Assembly: GCF_002846495.1 (NCBI RefSeq)
Contig: NZ_PJNE01000001.1
Coordinates: 1,674,001-1,738,000 of the forward strand
From: Phycicoccus duodecadis
Lineage (GTDB): Bacteria; Actinomycetota; Actinomycetes; Actinomycetales; Dermatophilaceae
Reading direction: 5' to 3'
Length of the DNA: 64,000 bases
Positions 1-8,631 of this stretch are shown piece after piece. Under the pieces are notes generated by a model. That model searched no databases. It worked only from the letters and a program-made list of their open reading frames with translations, and was not told where the DNA came from. Numbering within the stretch: the stretch's first letter is position 1; each line of letters starts with the position of its first letter. The translations under genes were made by a program, and so were the position numbers.

Positions 1-541
1 CGACGCTCCGGAGGATGGCGGTGGGCTCGCTCCCCGGTACGGAAACGGCGAGCACCGTGAGGCGCGCGGCCGGGTTCATCCCGAGCAGCCGCAGGGCCCG
101 GCTGCGGTCCTCCTCCTGGGCGGCCGAGGCGATGACGAGCTCCACCAGCGCGGGGTCGGCGTTGGCGCCGGGAGTGTGCGAACGCCACCGGGCGGCGGCC
201 GTCACCGCGAGCCGTTCGATGAGGACCTCGTCCAGCGGCTGGGCGCCCGGCCGCTCGAGCCACACGTGGCCGACGACGGCGTCATCGACCAGGACCGGCG
301 CCTCGAAGGCGATCGGGTGCGTCATCGGCGGGCTCGCGGCGCCCCCTTCGTCGAACCGCAGTGTGCGCCCCGAGCTCTCGTCCCGCAGGCCGGCGGTACA
401 GCATCCCAGCGCGGCGGTCGCCCGCAGTACGGCGTCGAGCGAGGCGCCATGGCTCAGGAGCTGGTCGAAGTACTCGATCACCCGCAGCGACGCCTCCACG
501 TCCGGGTCGAGGTTCGAGAGCTTGAGGAGGAGGCCGCGCAT
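1..541 (-). CDS. PucR/CdaR-type transcriptional regulator, 3' part outside window
   Basis: Read on the minus strand from an ATG at 541, an open frame of 180 codons runs off the left edge without a stop. The N-terminus begins MRGLLLKLSNLDPDVEASLR, followed by a GAF-like segment and a stretch resembling the middle region of PucR/CdaR-type regulators. In those proteins the DNA-binding helix-turn-helix is C-terminal, so it would lie outside this window. The gene is divergent from the sugar ABC transporter starting at 765, with about 220 bases between them. That makes it the obvious candidate regulator of the transporter, which is inference from position. The start is chosen because the conserved-looking N-terminus begins there. 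Family assignment is from overall resemblance only. Confidence 0.7.
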   Translation of the reverse strand, partial: MRGLLLKLSNLDPDVEASLRVIEYFDQLLSHGASLDAVLRATAALGCCTAGLRDESSGRTLRFDEGGAASPPMTHPIAFEAPVLVDDAVVGHVWLERPGAQPLDEVLIERLAVTAAARWRSHTPGANADPALVELVIASAAQEEDRSRALRLLGMNPAARLTVLAVSVPGSEPTAILRSV

Positions 542-764
542 GCGCGCACGCTACGACATGGATCGTCCCGGGGGAATGCTTCGGTCTCAGGCACTCCCGG
601 GGTCCGCGCACGTGGCGGATGACGGGCCGGGAAGAGTCGACACGCGGCGGGTGACTCGGCAGGCGCCCAGGTCACAGACTCATGCGTACTCCGAGGCCAC
701 CCCGCCTCGCTTCACCACCCGGTGCGGCCGCCCCTGTGGGCCGGCCCCAATGTTAGGAGACATC

Positions 765-1796
765 GTGACTCGCAGCTTCCGACGACGTGGGCGGCCAGCA
801 CTGACAGTGTGCCTGGCGGTGGTGGCCATGGGAGTGGCCGGCTGCTCCGGTGGTTCGTCCGACACCAAGGGCACGGCGGCCGACGCCGGGTCCCCGCAGG
901 ACAAGGTGAAGATCGCCTTCGTCTCAGGGCCGCTCAACGACCCGTTCTTCCCGCCGCTCTACCAGGGCACGCAGGACGCGGCGGCCCAGCTGCCGATCGA
1001 GCTGAACTACATCCCCATCGACGAGGCGGACATCCAGGCGAGCTCGTCCAAGACGATGGAGGCCGCGATCGCCTCCAAGCCGGACGTCATCGTCGTGGGC
1101 GACTTCATCACCAACGTCGTCGACCCCCTCATCCAGAAGGCGGTCTCTCAGGGGATCCCCGTGTTCGTCAACCAGTCCGGCCAGGACAGCTGGGAGAAGG
1201 TCGGCGCCCAGGGGTTCATCGGCCAGTTCGGCCCGGACGTGGGGAACGAGGCCGCCAAGCGGTACGCGGCCGCCGGCAAGCGTGACGTCCTGTGCGTCAT
1301 CAACGTCGCCGGCAACCCCTACCTCGACGCCATCTGCAAGGGCCTCGCGGACGGTCTCGGCGCCCAGGGCGCGACGTCCTCGACCTTCACCCTGCCGAGC
1401 GGGGACGGTACGGACCAGTCGAAGAGCGCTCGGGACATCAGCGGCTACCTGGCCACCCACAAGTCCGTCGACGCCGTGATGACGCTGAACAACCTCACCG
1501 GCTACGCCGCCGTGCAGGCCATGAAGCAGGCCGGCCGGCCCGCGGGTGGCGTCGCCTCGTTGGGCGTCGGCAAGCAGGCCATCGCCGCCGTCCGCTCGGG
1601 CGACATGCTCTTCCTCGTGAACGAGCAGCCCTACCTCGACGGGTACCTCGGAACGGTCTTCGCGTACACCTACGCCAAGTACGGCCTGGCTCCGGTCGGG
1701 GTCGTCAAGACCGGCCCGCAGATCGTCGACAAGACGAACGTGGACAAGATCTCGGCGGTCTTCGACAAGTACCCGAACGTGATCGGTCCGAAGTGA
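765..1796 (+). CDS. sugar-type ABC transporter substrate-binding lipoprotein
   Basis: The 343-residue protein has a basic N-terminus, a hydrophobic stretch and a lipobox (VAGC, Cys27), so it should be a lipid-anchored extracytoplasmic binding protein. The mature part has the periplasmic-binding-protein type 1 fold of the RbsB/LacI-like class (KIAFVSGPLNDPFF near the start, then alternating Rossmann-like segments). The GTG at 765 is chosen because AGGAGA lies just upstream (755-760); an in-frame ATG at 750 has no such site. The stop overlaps the GTG of the permease at 1793, so the two are translationally coupled. Ligand is unknown; sugars, polyols or related small molecules are usual for the class. 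The hydrolases downstream suggest an ester or acylated carbohydrate. Confidence 0.88.
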   Translation: MTRSFRRRGRPALTVCLAVVAMGVAGCSGGSSDTKGTAADAGSPQDKVKIAFVSGPLNDPFFPPLYQGTQDAAAQLPIELNYIPIDEADIQASSSKTMEAAIASKPDVIVVGDFITNVVDPLIQKAVSQGIPVFVNQSGQDSWEKVGAQGFIGQFGPDVGNEAAKRYAAAGKRDVLCVINVAGNPYLDAICKGLADGLGAQGATSSTFTLPSGDGTDQSKSARDISGYLATHKSVDAVMTLNNLTGYAAVQAMKQAGRPAGGVASLGVGKQAIAAVRSGDMLFLVNEQPYLDGYLGTVFAYTYAKYGLAPVGVVKTGPQIVDKTNVDKISAVFDKYPNVIGPK

Positions 1797-2917
1797 GCGG
1801 GCGTCCTGACAGGGGAGGCGAGGCCGGGCCTCCCTCAGGCGTCGGCGAGGCACGACGAGAGGACCCCGCGACGAGTCCTGCCGCGCTGTCGGGCGGGACC
1901 GCCGGAGCGGACGGGAACCCCGCGGCGACGCGGCCCCGCCCGGGCGTGGGACGCATCCTGCTCACCCGCCCCGAGGCCGGCGGCGCCGTGTCCGCCCTGG
2001 TGGTGTTCGTGTTCTTCGCCGCCCTGGCGGGCGGGAACGGCTTCCTGAACGCCACCGGGACGGCGAACTGGCTGAACACCGCGGCCGAGCTCGGGATCGT
2101 GGCCGTCAGCGTCGGAGCCCTCATGATCGGGGGCGAGTTCGACCTCTCGGTCGGCGCCACGGTCGGAGCGGCGTCGATCTGTGTCGGCATCGCCACCGGG
2201 GGCTACGGTCTCTCGGCGTGGATCGGCGTCCTCGCCGCCGTCGTCGTCGCCCTCGCGGTGGGGGCGGCGAACGGGCTGATCGTGGCCCGCACCGGGCTCC
2301 CGTCGTTCATCGTCACCCTCGCGACGATGATGATGCTGCTCGGGCTGTCCTTGGCCGTCAGCATCTTCGCGACCGGGTCCTCCAACATCTCGGCCAACGC
2401 GTCCGGGGTGCCGGCCGCGATCTTCGCGTCGTCCTGGAACGGCTTCGGGGTGGCCATCGTGTGGTGGGTCGTGCTGCTCCTCATCACCGCCTGGGTGATG
2501 ACCCGCACCGTGTTCGGGAACTGGGTCTACGCCACCGGTGGCAACGAGCAGGCCGCCCGCCTCGTCGGGGTACCGACGAACCGCGTCAAGATCGTGCTGT
2601 TCATGGCCACGTCGCTGTCGGCGGCCGTGACGGGGATCGTGCAGACCCTGTCCCTCAGCAACGGCAACGTGACCCTCGGCGGCGCGTTCATCTTCCAGGG
2701 CATCGCCGCCGCGGTCATCGGTGGAGTGCTGCTGACCGGAGGGTACGGGTCGACGTGGGGTACCGCGTTCGGGGCCGTGACCTACGGGATCATCTCCACC
2801 GGCGTGCTGCTCCTGGGGTGGAACGCCGACCTGACACAGCTGTTCATCGGCGCACTGCTCCTGCTGGCCGTGCTCGCCAACCACCGCCTGCGCGGTTTCG
2901 TTCTGGGACGAGGGTGA
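1793..2917 (+). CDS. ABC transporter permease, ribose/branched-chain type
   Basis: This 374-residue integral membrane protein belongs to the RbsC-like permease family. After a polar N-terminal extension of about 60 residues there are eight to ten hydrophobic segments. A GEFDLSVGA motif corresponds to the usual GGIDLSVG of the family, and GLPSFIVTLATMM follows. The GTG start at 1793 overlaps the stop of the binding protein by four bases, and the stop overlaps or abuts the start of the ATPase gene. The gene order binding protein, permease, ATPase is a complete importer. The long charged N-terminal extension is unusual; translation could instead begin further in, but no better start with a ribosome-binding site was seen. 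Confidence 0.87.
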   Translation: MSGRPDRGGEAGPPSGVGEARREDPATSPAALSGGTAGADGNPAATRPRPGVGRILLTRPEAGGAVSALVVFVFFAALAGGNGFLNATGTANWLNTAAELGIVAVSVGALMIGGEFDLSVGATVGAASICVGIATGGYGLSAWIGVLAAVVVALAVGAANGLIVARTGLPSFIVTLATMMMLLGLSLAVSIFATGSSNISANASGVPAAIFASSWNGFGVAIVWWVVLLLITAWVMTRTVFGNWVYATGGNEQAARLVGVPTNRVKIVLFMATSLSAAVTGIVQTLSLSNGNVTLGGAFIFQGIAAAVIGGVLLTGGYGSTWGTAFGAVTYGIISTGVLLLGWNADLTQLFIGALLLLAVLANHRLRGFVLGRG

Positions 2918-2922
2918 TCACG

Positions 2923-3762
2923 ATGACGAACACGAACACGAACAGCGTGGGGACGGCTCCGGTCGTCGAGCTGCGCGAGGTGACCAAACGGTTCTCCGGC
3001 GTCACCGCGGTCCAGGACCTGAGCCTGTCCTTGTACGCGGGTCAGGTGCACTGTCTCCTCGGTGAGAACGGGGCCGGGAAGTCGACCGTGATCAAGCTGC
3101 TGACCGGCGTCGAGCGCCCGACGTCGGGGCAGGTGCTGATCGAGGGCGACGAGGTGGCGTTCAACAGTCCTCGCGATGCGCGCGACCGAGGGATCGCCAC
3201 CGTCTACCAGGAGGTGGCGACGCTGCCGATGATGAGCGTGGCGCGCAACTTCGTGCTGGGCGCCGAGCCCACGATCGGGCGATGGCCCTTCCGGCGCATC
3301 GACGACCGAGCGGCGGAGCGGGCCGCGCTGGCCGAGCTCGAGCAGCTGGGCATCGCGCGGGTGCGGGACGGCCGGCAGCTCGTCGGCACCCTGTCCGGTG
3401 GTGAGCGTCAGGCGCTGGCGATCGGACGCGCCGTGCACTTCGGGGCCCGCGTGCTGGTGCTGGACGAGCCGACGGCCGCTCTCGGCGTCCGGGAGTCGGC
3501 CACCGTCCTGCGCCTGATCCAGGCGGTGCGCGATCGCGGAGCGGCCGTCCTGTTCATCACCCACAACGCCTACCACGCCCACGCGGCCGCGGATCATTCG
3601 ACCGTGCTGAGAGGTGGCCGGGCCATCGCGCAGTTCGACCGCGGCGAGAAGTCCATCGCCGACGTCATCGAGCTGATGGCCGGCGGCGCGGAGCTGCACG
3701 CGCTCCTGACCGACTCCGAGAGGAACGTCGTCGATGACGGAGCGGGGACGATCGGTGTCTGA
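2923..3762 (+). CDS. ABC transporter ATP-binding protein, single nucleotide-binding domain
   Basis: The 279-residue ATPase has Walker [10 protein letters not shown] (residues 47-55), a Q-loop within TVYQEVATLP, signature LSGGERQ, Walker [12 protein letters not shown] and a switch histidine in FITHNAYHA. Ribose-type importers usually carry a fused two-domain ATPase of about 500 residues (RbsA). Here there is a single domain, as in FrcA-type transporters, so it presumably works as a homodimer with the preceding permease. ATG 2923 has AGGG upstream; a GTG at 2914 overlapping the permease stop is an alternative. The end overlaps the next gene, which ties the hydrolases to this operon. Confidence 0.88.
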   Translation: MTNTNTNSVGTAPVVELREVTKRFSGVTAVQDLSLSLYAGQVHCLLGENGAGKSTVIKLLTGVERPTSGQVLIEGDEVAFNSPRDARDRGIATVYQEVATLPMMSVARNFVLGAEPTIGRWPFRRIDDRAAERAALAELEQLGIARVRDGRQLVGTLSGGERQALAIGRAVHFGARVLVLDEPTAALGVRESATVLRLIQAVRDRGAAVLFITHNAYHAHAAADHSTVLRGGRAIAQFDRGEKSIADVIELMAGGAELHALLTDSERNVVDDGAGTIGV

Positions 3763-4690
3763 GGCGCCCCACCCGGTCCGCAGGTACGACCCGGAGCTGC
3801 TGGCCGTCCGTTCGACGTTGCCGACGGTGGACGCGAACGACGTCGCCGGACAGCGCCGCGCCACCGCCGAGTCGTTCCGGCACTTCCGGCGTCAGTCGGA
3901 CCAGGACGTCACGATCACCGACCACGGGCTGAGTGGCTCCGGGGTGCGGCTGCGGGTGTACGAGCCGTCGCACCCGGTGCGAGGCGGCCTGCTGTGGGTG
4001 CACGGCGGAGCGTTCGTCCTGGGGTCCCCCGAGGACGACGACGACATCTGCCGCGACCTGGCCGCGTCCCACCACCAGCTGGTGGTCTCACCGGACTACC
4101 GTCTCGCGCCCGAGCACCCGTGGCCCGCGGCCGAGGAGGACTGCGCCGCGGCGCTCGCCTGGCTCGTCGCCCGCCTGTCCGAGGCCGGGGTCGCGGCCGC
4201 CCCCGCGGTCGCCGGCGCCAGCGCCGGTGGCGCCCTGGCGCTCCGTACGGCCCTCGACGCCGTCGCCACCGGGCTGTCGCTCGATCGGCTGCTCCTCACG
4301 TACCCGGTCGTCGACACCAGGCTCGGCGCCGGGTCGACGACCCGGTACGCGAAGGCTCCGGTCTTCGACGGTGAACAGGCCCGCCTGATGTGGGGCCGGT
4401 ACCTGGCGACCGCGACGCCGAGCCTCTGGCGCAGCCCGTTGACCGATCCCCACCTGGGTGCGCTGCCCCTGACGATGGTCGTGACGACCGAGCACGACCC
4501 TCTGCGCGACGAGGGCCTGGAGCTGGCGATGGCCATGCTCTCGGCCGGGGTGTCGGTGGAGGTCGTGAACCTCGCCGGCACCTTCCACGCGTTCGACCGG
4601 TTCGCGGCCGAGTCCGAGCCGGCGCGGCGCCTTCGTGCAACAGTCTCCGAGTTCCTGGGACGCCCGTCACCCGTCGCCGCCGACTGGTGA
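3755..4690 (+). CDS. alpha/beta-hydrolase, hormone-sensitive-lipase family
   Basis: About 311 residues. The oxyanion motif HGGAF is at 83-87, the nucleophile elbow GASAGG at 154-159 (Ser156), the acid in EHDPLRDEG (Asp248) and the base in TFHAFD (His278). This is the complete esterase/lipase triad of the HSL (bacterial family IV) group, so it probably hydrolyses a short acyl ester in the cytoplasm; there is no signal peptide. GTG 3755 has GGGGA upstream and overlaps the ATPase stop by eight bases; an ATG at 3734 is possible but overlaps more. Tight linkage to an importer suggests that the imported compound carries the ester. A second hydrolase of the same family follows at 4729. Confidence 0.85.
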   Translation: MSEAPHPVRRYDPELLAVRSTLPTVDANDVAGQRRATAESFRHFRRQSDQDVTITDHGLSGSGVRLRVYEPSHPVRGGLLWVHGGAFVLGSPEDDDDICRDLAASHHQLVVSPDYRLAPEHPWPAAEEDCAAALAWLVARLSEAGVAAAPAVAGASAGGALALRTALDAVATGLSLDRLLLTYPVVDTRLGAGSTTRYAKAPVFDGEQARLMWGRYLATATPSLWRSPLTDPHLGALPLTMVVTTEHDPLRDEGLELAMAMLSAGVSVEVVNLAGTFHAFDRFAAESEPARRLRATVSEFLGRPSPVAADW

Positions 4691-4728
4691 CGGGCTCGAC
4701 ACCACACCACGACACGACGAGGACCACG

Positions 4729-5655
4729 ATGGACGCAGAACTGGCCGCCGCGCTGATCATGTTCGAGCGCGGCGACCCGGACGACATCGCTTCCGAGCGT
4801 CTGCGGTTGCGACGGCTGCACGCCGACAGCGGCGTCAGGGTGCCGGACGGCGTCGAGATCATCGACCTCGACCCTCAGCACCCGTCGGCGCCACCCGTGC
4901 GGGTGCGGATGTACCGGCCTCGCCGGCGTGAGGGCCTCACCACGTGCCTGCTGTGGCTGCACGGGGGTGCCTTCGCGTACGGCTTCGCCGAGCTCGACGA
5001 CGACCTGTGCGTGCGGCTGGCCGCGGACGCCGACGCGCTGGTGGTGTCGCCCGAGTACCGGCTGAGTCCCGAGCACCACTTCCCCGCCGGGTTCGACGAC
5101 TGCTACGCGACGCTCGAGTGGCTGGCGCGCGAGGCGCACCGGTTCGGTGGTGACGCGAGCGCACTGGCGGTGGGCGGGTCGAGCGCCGGCGGCGCGCTGG
5201 CCGCCGGCGTGTGCCTCAAGGCCCGCGACGAGCACGGCCCCGCGATCAGACAGCAGATCCTCGCCTGTCCCGTCATCGACGACCGACTCCAGACGGCGTC
5301 GATGCAGACGTACACCGACTCCGCCGTCTTCGACCGCCGCGAGGCGGAGCTGATGTGGCAGCGCTACCTCGGCCCGCAGCACGGGTCCCCGCCCCGCTAC
5401 GCGGCTCCTGGCCGTGAGGCCGACCTCAGCGGCCTACCGCCCGCCTACGTCCTCACCGCCGCGGAGGACCCGTTGCGGGACGAGGGCGTCGACTACGCGG
5501 TACGGCTGCTGTTGGCCGGCAACACCCTGGAGCTGCACCACGTCGCAGAGACCTTCCACTCGTTCGACAGCATCGTCCCCACGGCGGGTGTCTCCCAGCG
5601 CGTGTACGCCGACTACGTGGCCGCGCTGCGGCGTTGCCACCCCGAAGCGCAGTAG
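4729..5655 (+). CDS. alpha/beta-hydrolase, hormone-sensitive-lipase family, second copy
   Basis: The 308-residue protein has the HSL-family layout: HGGAF (78-82), GGSSAGG (nucleophile Ser152), an acid in AEDPLRDEG (Asp247) and base His277 in TFHSFD. It resembles the preceding hydrolase throughout, including the RLSPEH and FDRREAELMWQRYL segments, so the pair looks like a tandem duplication that has diverged. ATG 4729 is preceded by ACGAGGACC, a usable ribosome-binding site, 38 bases after the upstream stop. It is the last gene of the transporter operon; a short hairpin follows. Two non-identical esterases suggest either two ester positions on one substrate or two related substrates, which is inference. 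Confidence 0.85.
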   Translation: MDAELAAALIMFERGDPDDIASERLRLRRLHADSGVRVPDGVEIIDLDPQHPSAPPVRVRMYRPRRREGLTTCLLWLHGGAFAYGFAELDDDLCVRLAADADALVVSPEYRLSPEHHFPAGFDDCYATLEWLAREAHRFGGDASALAVGGSSAGGALAAGVCLKARDEHGPAIRQQILACPVIDDRLQTASMQTYTDSAVFDRREAELMWQRYLGPQHGSPPRYAAPGREADLSGLPPAYVLTAAEDPLRDEGVDYAVRLLLAGNTLELHHVAETFHSFDSIVPTAGVSQRVYADYVAALRRCHPEAQ

Positions 5656-5657
5656 CC

Positions 5658-5672
5658 GGCCGACAGTCGGCC
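5658..5672. terminator. short hairpin between convergent genes
   Basis: GGCCGAC A GTCGGCC forms a perfect 7-base inverted repeat in the 22-base gap between the hydrolase stop and the stop of the convergent PHP gene. There is no T-tract on either strand, as is common for actinobacterial terminators. Position supports a bidirectional terminator. Confidence 0.45.
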
Positions 5673-5677
5673 GCCAG

Positions 5678-7213
5678 TCAGGCGACGTCGATGAACACCG
5701 GGTTGGAGTAGAACCACAGGTCGTCCCACGGCGACTCGAGGCCGTCGGCCGCCGGCTCCATCTCGTCGGTGCTGGTGCCCCGCACCCGGACGTAGCCCCT
5801 GGTGGTGACGTCGCGCAGGGTGTGGCGCACCACCCACTCCTCGCCGTGGCGGCGGAAGTCGCTGGGCCCGTAGCGGCCGACGACCTTGGTCGTGGGGTTG
5901 CTCGCCGAGTCGCGGTCGGCGACCGGCCCGGTCACGTCACCGGCGATCACGTCGACGCGGCGCACCTGCGGCCGGTCCCCGTTGCCGTTGGTGCCCTGGA
6001 GGGGGCGGAAGCGGATCTCGACCTCGACGTCGTTGTCGCGGCCGCGCTTCACCGTGACGGTCTCGCCGACGGTGGCCGCCCGCCCCGCGTGCGAGGCCGA
6101 GACGTCGAGGCTGGTGACGAGGTCACCGGTGGTGACGAAGATCCGCCCGGTGCGCAGGCCGTCCATGACGTCGGCGTAGTCCTGGCGCGCGCTGACGTAG
6201 GTCTTGGAGTACTCCCCCGGCCAGAAGTCGGAGCCGCCCCGCGTCCAGTGGACGTGGGAGTCGGAGGTCGCGGTGATCCACCACTTGCGGCCCTCGCCGA
6301 GCAGGGAGTCCCACAGGCCGCCGACGACCGCGGTCATCTGGTCGTACCCGCCGTGCGTGGGGTAGTTGCCGTACCCGCCGCGGGCGTCGCCGTTGAGGGG
6401 GCCCGCCTGGTGGCCCGGGGCACCCTCGAAGCCGACGTACACGTCGGGCGCGACGTCCTGGTTGTTGCGGAACTCGCGGGGGGTGTCCTGGCCCCAGACG
6501 CCGAGCCCCGAGGCCGAGCGCGCCGCGTGGTGCGCGATGACCAGCGGTCGCGAGGACATGCGCTGGGTGTGGTTGAGGAACTCGATCATCTTCGCCTCGG
6601 TGTCCCGCGAGGGGTCCGACGGGAAGGCGTCGAGCTTGGCGTAGCGCGACTCGAGCTCGTAGAGGAGCTGGGCCTCGTCGTCGCGTCGCGGGATCATCAG
6701 GGTGTGGTGGTCCATCTGGGGCGCGTCGAACTCCATGCCCCAGAACTGCAGGACCTCCGGCACCAGGCGCCGCGAGCGCAGCAGGTCGGGGTAGGCGAGC
6801 TCGAGGTTGACCTTCGAGTGCGTCGGGCCGCCGTGGTCGGTGCACATGACCCAGGACAGGCCGAAGTTCTTGGCCATGATCGCGTTCGTCACGATGGGGT
6901 ACACCGCGTCGGCGCCTTTCGCGAACACCGGCGGGTTCTTCGAGGTGTCGAACCGGCCCGAGTACTCCGAGTGGATGTGGTGGTCGCCGGCCCGCCAGGC
7001 CCGGCCCCCCGTGCGACCCCGGCCGTGACCGGCGGCGAAGGCGGAGGCGGGGACCACGGCGGAGGCGGCCGTCAGGGTGGCCCCGACTCCCCCGTACTTC
7101 AGCAGCTGGCGGCGCGACGGCGGACCCGCCTCGGGCGCGTCGGCATCCACCGCGTCCCAGCTGTCGTGCGGCTGGTGGGGGTGCAGGTGGGCGTGGTTGT
7201 GGGCGTGGCTCAT
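5678..7213 (-). CDS. Tat-exported PHP-domain protein
   Basis: The 511-residue protein starts with a histidine-rich leader (MSHAHNHAHLHPHQPHD), then a twin-arginine signal SRRQLLKYGG and a hydrophobic stretch ending around ASAFA. The mature part contains PHP-type metal-site motifs: DHHIHSEYSG, CTDHGG, VIAHHAARS and a late TSDSHVHW. These resemble the trinuclear metal site of PHP phosphoesterases. Tat export fits a protein that acquires its metals before secretion. ATG 7213 is chosen because AGGAG lies about nine bases upstream and the Tat signal follows directly. The substrate is unknown. The histidine-rich stretch before the Tat motif could bind metal, which is speculative. Divergent from the flippase-like gene at 7492. 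Confidence 0.78.
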   Translation of the reverse strand: MSHAHNHAHLHPHQPHDSWDAVDADAPEAGPPSRRQLLKYGGVGATLTAASAVVPASAFAAGHGRGRTGGRAWRAGDHHIHSEYSGRFDTSKNPPVFAKGADAVYPIVTNAIMAKNFGLSWVMCTDHGGPTHSKVNLELAYPDLLRSRRLVPEVLQFWGMEFDAPQMDHHTLMIPRRDDEAQLLYELESRYAKLDAFPSDPSRDTEAKMIEFLNHTQRMSSRPLVIAHHAARSASGLGVWGQDTPREFRNNQDVAPDVYVGFEGAPGHQAGPLNGDARGGYGNYPTHGGYDQMTAVVGGLWDSLLGEGRKWWITATSDSHVHWTRGGSDFWPGEYSKTYVSARQDYADVMDGLRTGRIFVTTGDLVTSLDVSASHAGRAATVGETVTVKRGRDNDVEVEIRFRPLQGTNGNGDRPQVRRVDVIAGDVTGPVADRDSASNPTTKVVGRYGPSDFRRHGEEWVVRHTLRDVTTRGYVRVRGTSTDEMEPAADGLESPWDDLWFYSNPVFIDVA

Positions 7214-7396
7214 GGGGACTCGGCTCCTGGTCGGTGTCGGCGGGAAGCGGGAGCTCCATCCCACCCGCCGGTGCACACCTGTGGGTGAACTGAGAAGGAC
7301 GAGTGGGCGAACATCCGCGCCTCCTGCCCTCGGGGTCGGCCGGCGTGGATGAGCCGGCGGGGGCCGCCCGGTCCTCCCCCGGGCGTGGCGCGCGTC

Positions 7397-7449
7397 CTCG
7401 ACCACGACCCGCACCCTGAGTACCGTGGTCGGGGTCGAGACCCGGGTCA
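7397..7449. repeat. inverted repeat in divergent promoter region
   Basis: CTCGACCACGACC (7397-7409) and GGTCGGGGTCGAG (7437-7449) are complementary except at one position, with a 27-base spacer. It lies in the 278-base region between the divergent PHP and flippase-like genes, so a regulatory role is possible. The rest of this region shows no gene. Confidence 0.35.
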
Positions 7450-7491
7450 CCCCTGATGCGCGGCCGTTGGACGACACGACAGGCTGGGGGC

Positions 7492-8631
7492 ATGACGAGG
7501 ATGTGGGGCGTGACGGCGCGGTGGGCCGCGGGCGCGGCCGCCGCCACGGCGGTCGTGGCGCTGGCGCTCCCGCGGGTCACCGGCACGTCGTGGGCGCCGG
7601 TCGTCGACGCCCTGAGCCGACCGAGCGCCGTGCAGCTCGCGCTGCTGGCCGCGCTGTGGCTCGCCGGGCTCTGGGTCCACACCCCCTCGCTCACCGCCGC
7701 GCTGCCGGGCCTTTCGCACCGGCGCGCCCTGGTCCTCAACCTGTCGGGCTCCTGCGTCTCGAACCTGCTGCCGCTGGGGGGCGCCGCCGGCACCGCCCTG
7801 AACTGGCGGATGGTGCGGGCCTGGGGCTTCGGGTCGGCCGCCTTCGGGCGCTGGGCGCTGCTGACCAACCTCGCCGACACCGCCGTGAAGCTGCTGCTGC
7901 CCGGGGTCATGCTCTGCTGGTTCGCGCTCTCCGGTGACGCCGGCGTGGCGCGCCTGGTCGGCCCGGGCGTGCTGGGCGTGGCGCTGCTCGTCCTCCTGCT
8001 CACGGCCGTCGTCCTGGTGGGGCGCGACGACCGGGCGCTGCGCCGGGCCGGGCGCGTCGCCGACCGCATCGTCGCCCGGCATCCGCGGCTCCCGAGCGCC
8101 CCGGAGGGCTGGGGCGAGCGAGCAGCCCGTTTCCGTTCCGAGAGCGCCGACCTCGTGCGCACCGGGTGGGGCCGGATGCTGGGCGGCAAGGTCCTCTACG
8201 CCCTGTTCCAGGCCCTGCTGCTGTGGGCGTGCCTGGCCGCCGTGGGCGCGCCGTCCGCCCCGCTGCTGGTGGCCTCCGCCTTCGTCGTCGAGCGCCTGCT
8301 GTCGATGCTCGTCATCACCCCTGGGGCCACCGGGGTGGTCGAGGTCGGGATGGCCGCGGCCCTCACCGCGCTCGGCGCCCCGGCGGCACCGGCGGCGGCG
8401 GGGGTGCTCCTCTACCGGGCCTTCGTCATCGGGATGGAGGTGCCGGTGGGCGGCCTGGTCATCCTCGGCTGGTGGCTCTCCGCCCGCCGCCGGCCCGCGG
8501 CGGGACGGCGGGACGGCGACCCCGCAGCACTCCCCCGCCGTGGAGTGCCCGTGGCCTCACTTGCTTTCGAGGTAGACGAACGAGTGTTCCTGGGCGGCCG
8601 CGACGGTCAGCGGCACCCCGGCGCCTCGTAG
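7492..8631 (+). CDS. flippase-like integral membrane protein (UPF0104 / LPG-synthase TM-region type)
   Basis: About 379 residues with seven or eight hydrophobic segments and the pattern NLSGSCVSNLLPLGGAAG followed later by VVERLLSMLVITPGATGVVEVG. This is typical of the lysylphosphatidylglycerol-synthase transmembrane region, found in flippase-like proteins of cell-envelope biogenesis. No aminoacyl-transferase domain is attached, so a lipid-handling role is more likely than lysinylation. ATG 7492 is preceded by GCTGGGGGC. The C-terminal tail is polar and low-complexity and overlaps the 3' end of the convergent DeoR gene by 75 bases, so the last 25 residues read through coding DNA of another gene. 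Substrate is unknown. Confidence 0.72.
   Translation: MTRMWGVTARWAAGAAAATAVVALALPRVTGTSWAPVVDALSRPSAVQLALLAALWLAGLWVHTPSLTAALPGLSHRRALVLNLSGSCVSNLLPLGGAAGTALNWRMVRAWGFGSAAFGRWALLTNLADTAVKLLLPGVMLCWFALSGDAGVARLVGPGVLGVALLVLLLTAVVLVGRDDRALRRAGRVADRIVARHPRLPSAPEGWGERAARFRSESADLVRTGWGRMLGGKVLYALFQALLLWACLAAVGAPSAPLLVASAFVVERLLSMLVITPGATGVVEVGMAAALTALGAPAAPAAAGVLLYRAFVIGMEVPVGGLVILGWWLSARRRPAAGRRDGDPAALPRRGVPVASLAFEVDERVFLGGRDGQRHPGAS

Noticed and set aside
15..764. N-terminal extension of the first binding protein to position 15
   Set aside because: It is antisense to the PucR-type gene. The lipoprotein signal with a ribosome-binding site starts at 765.
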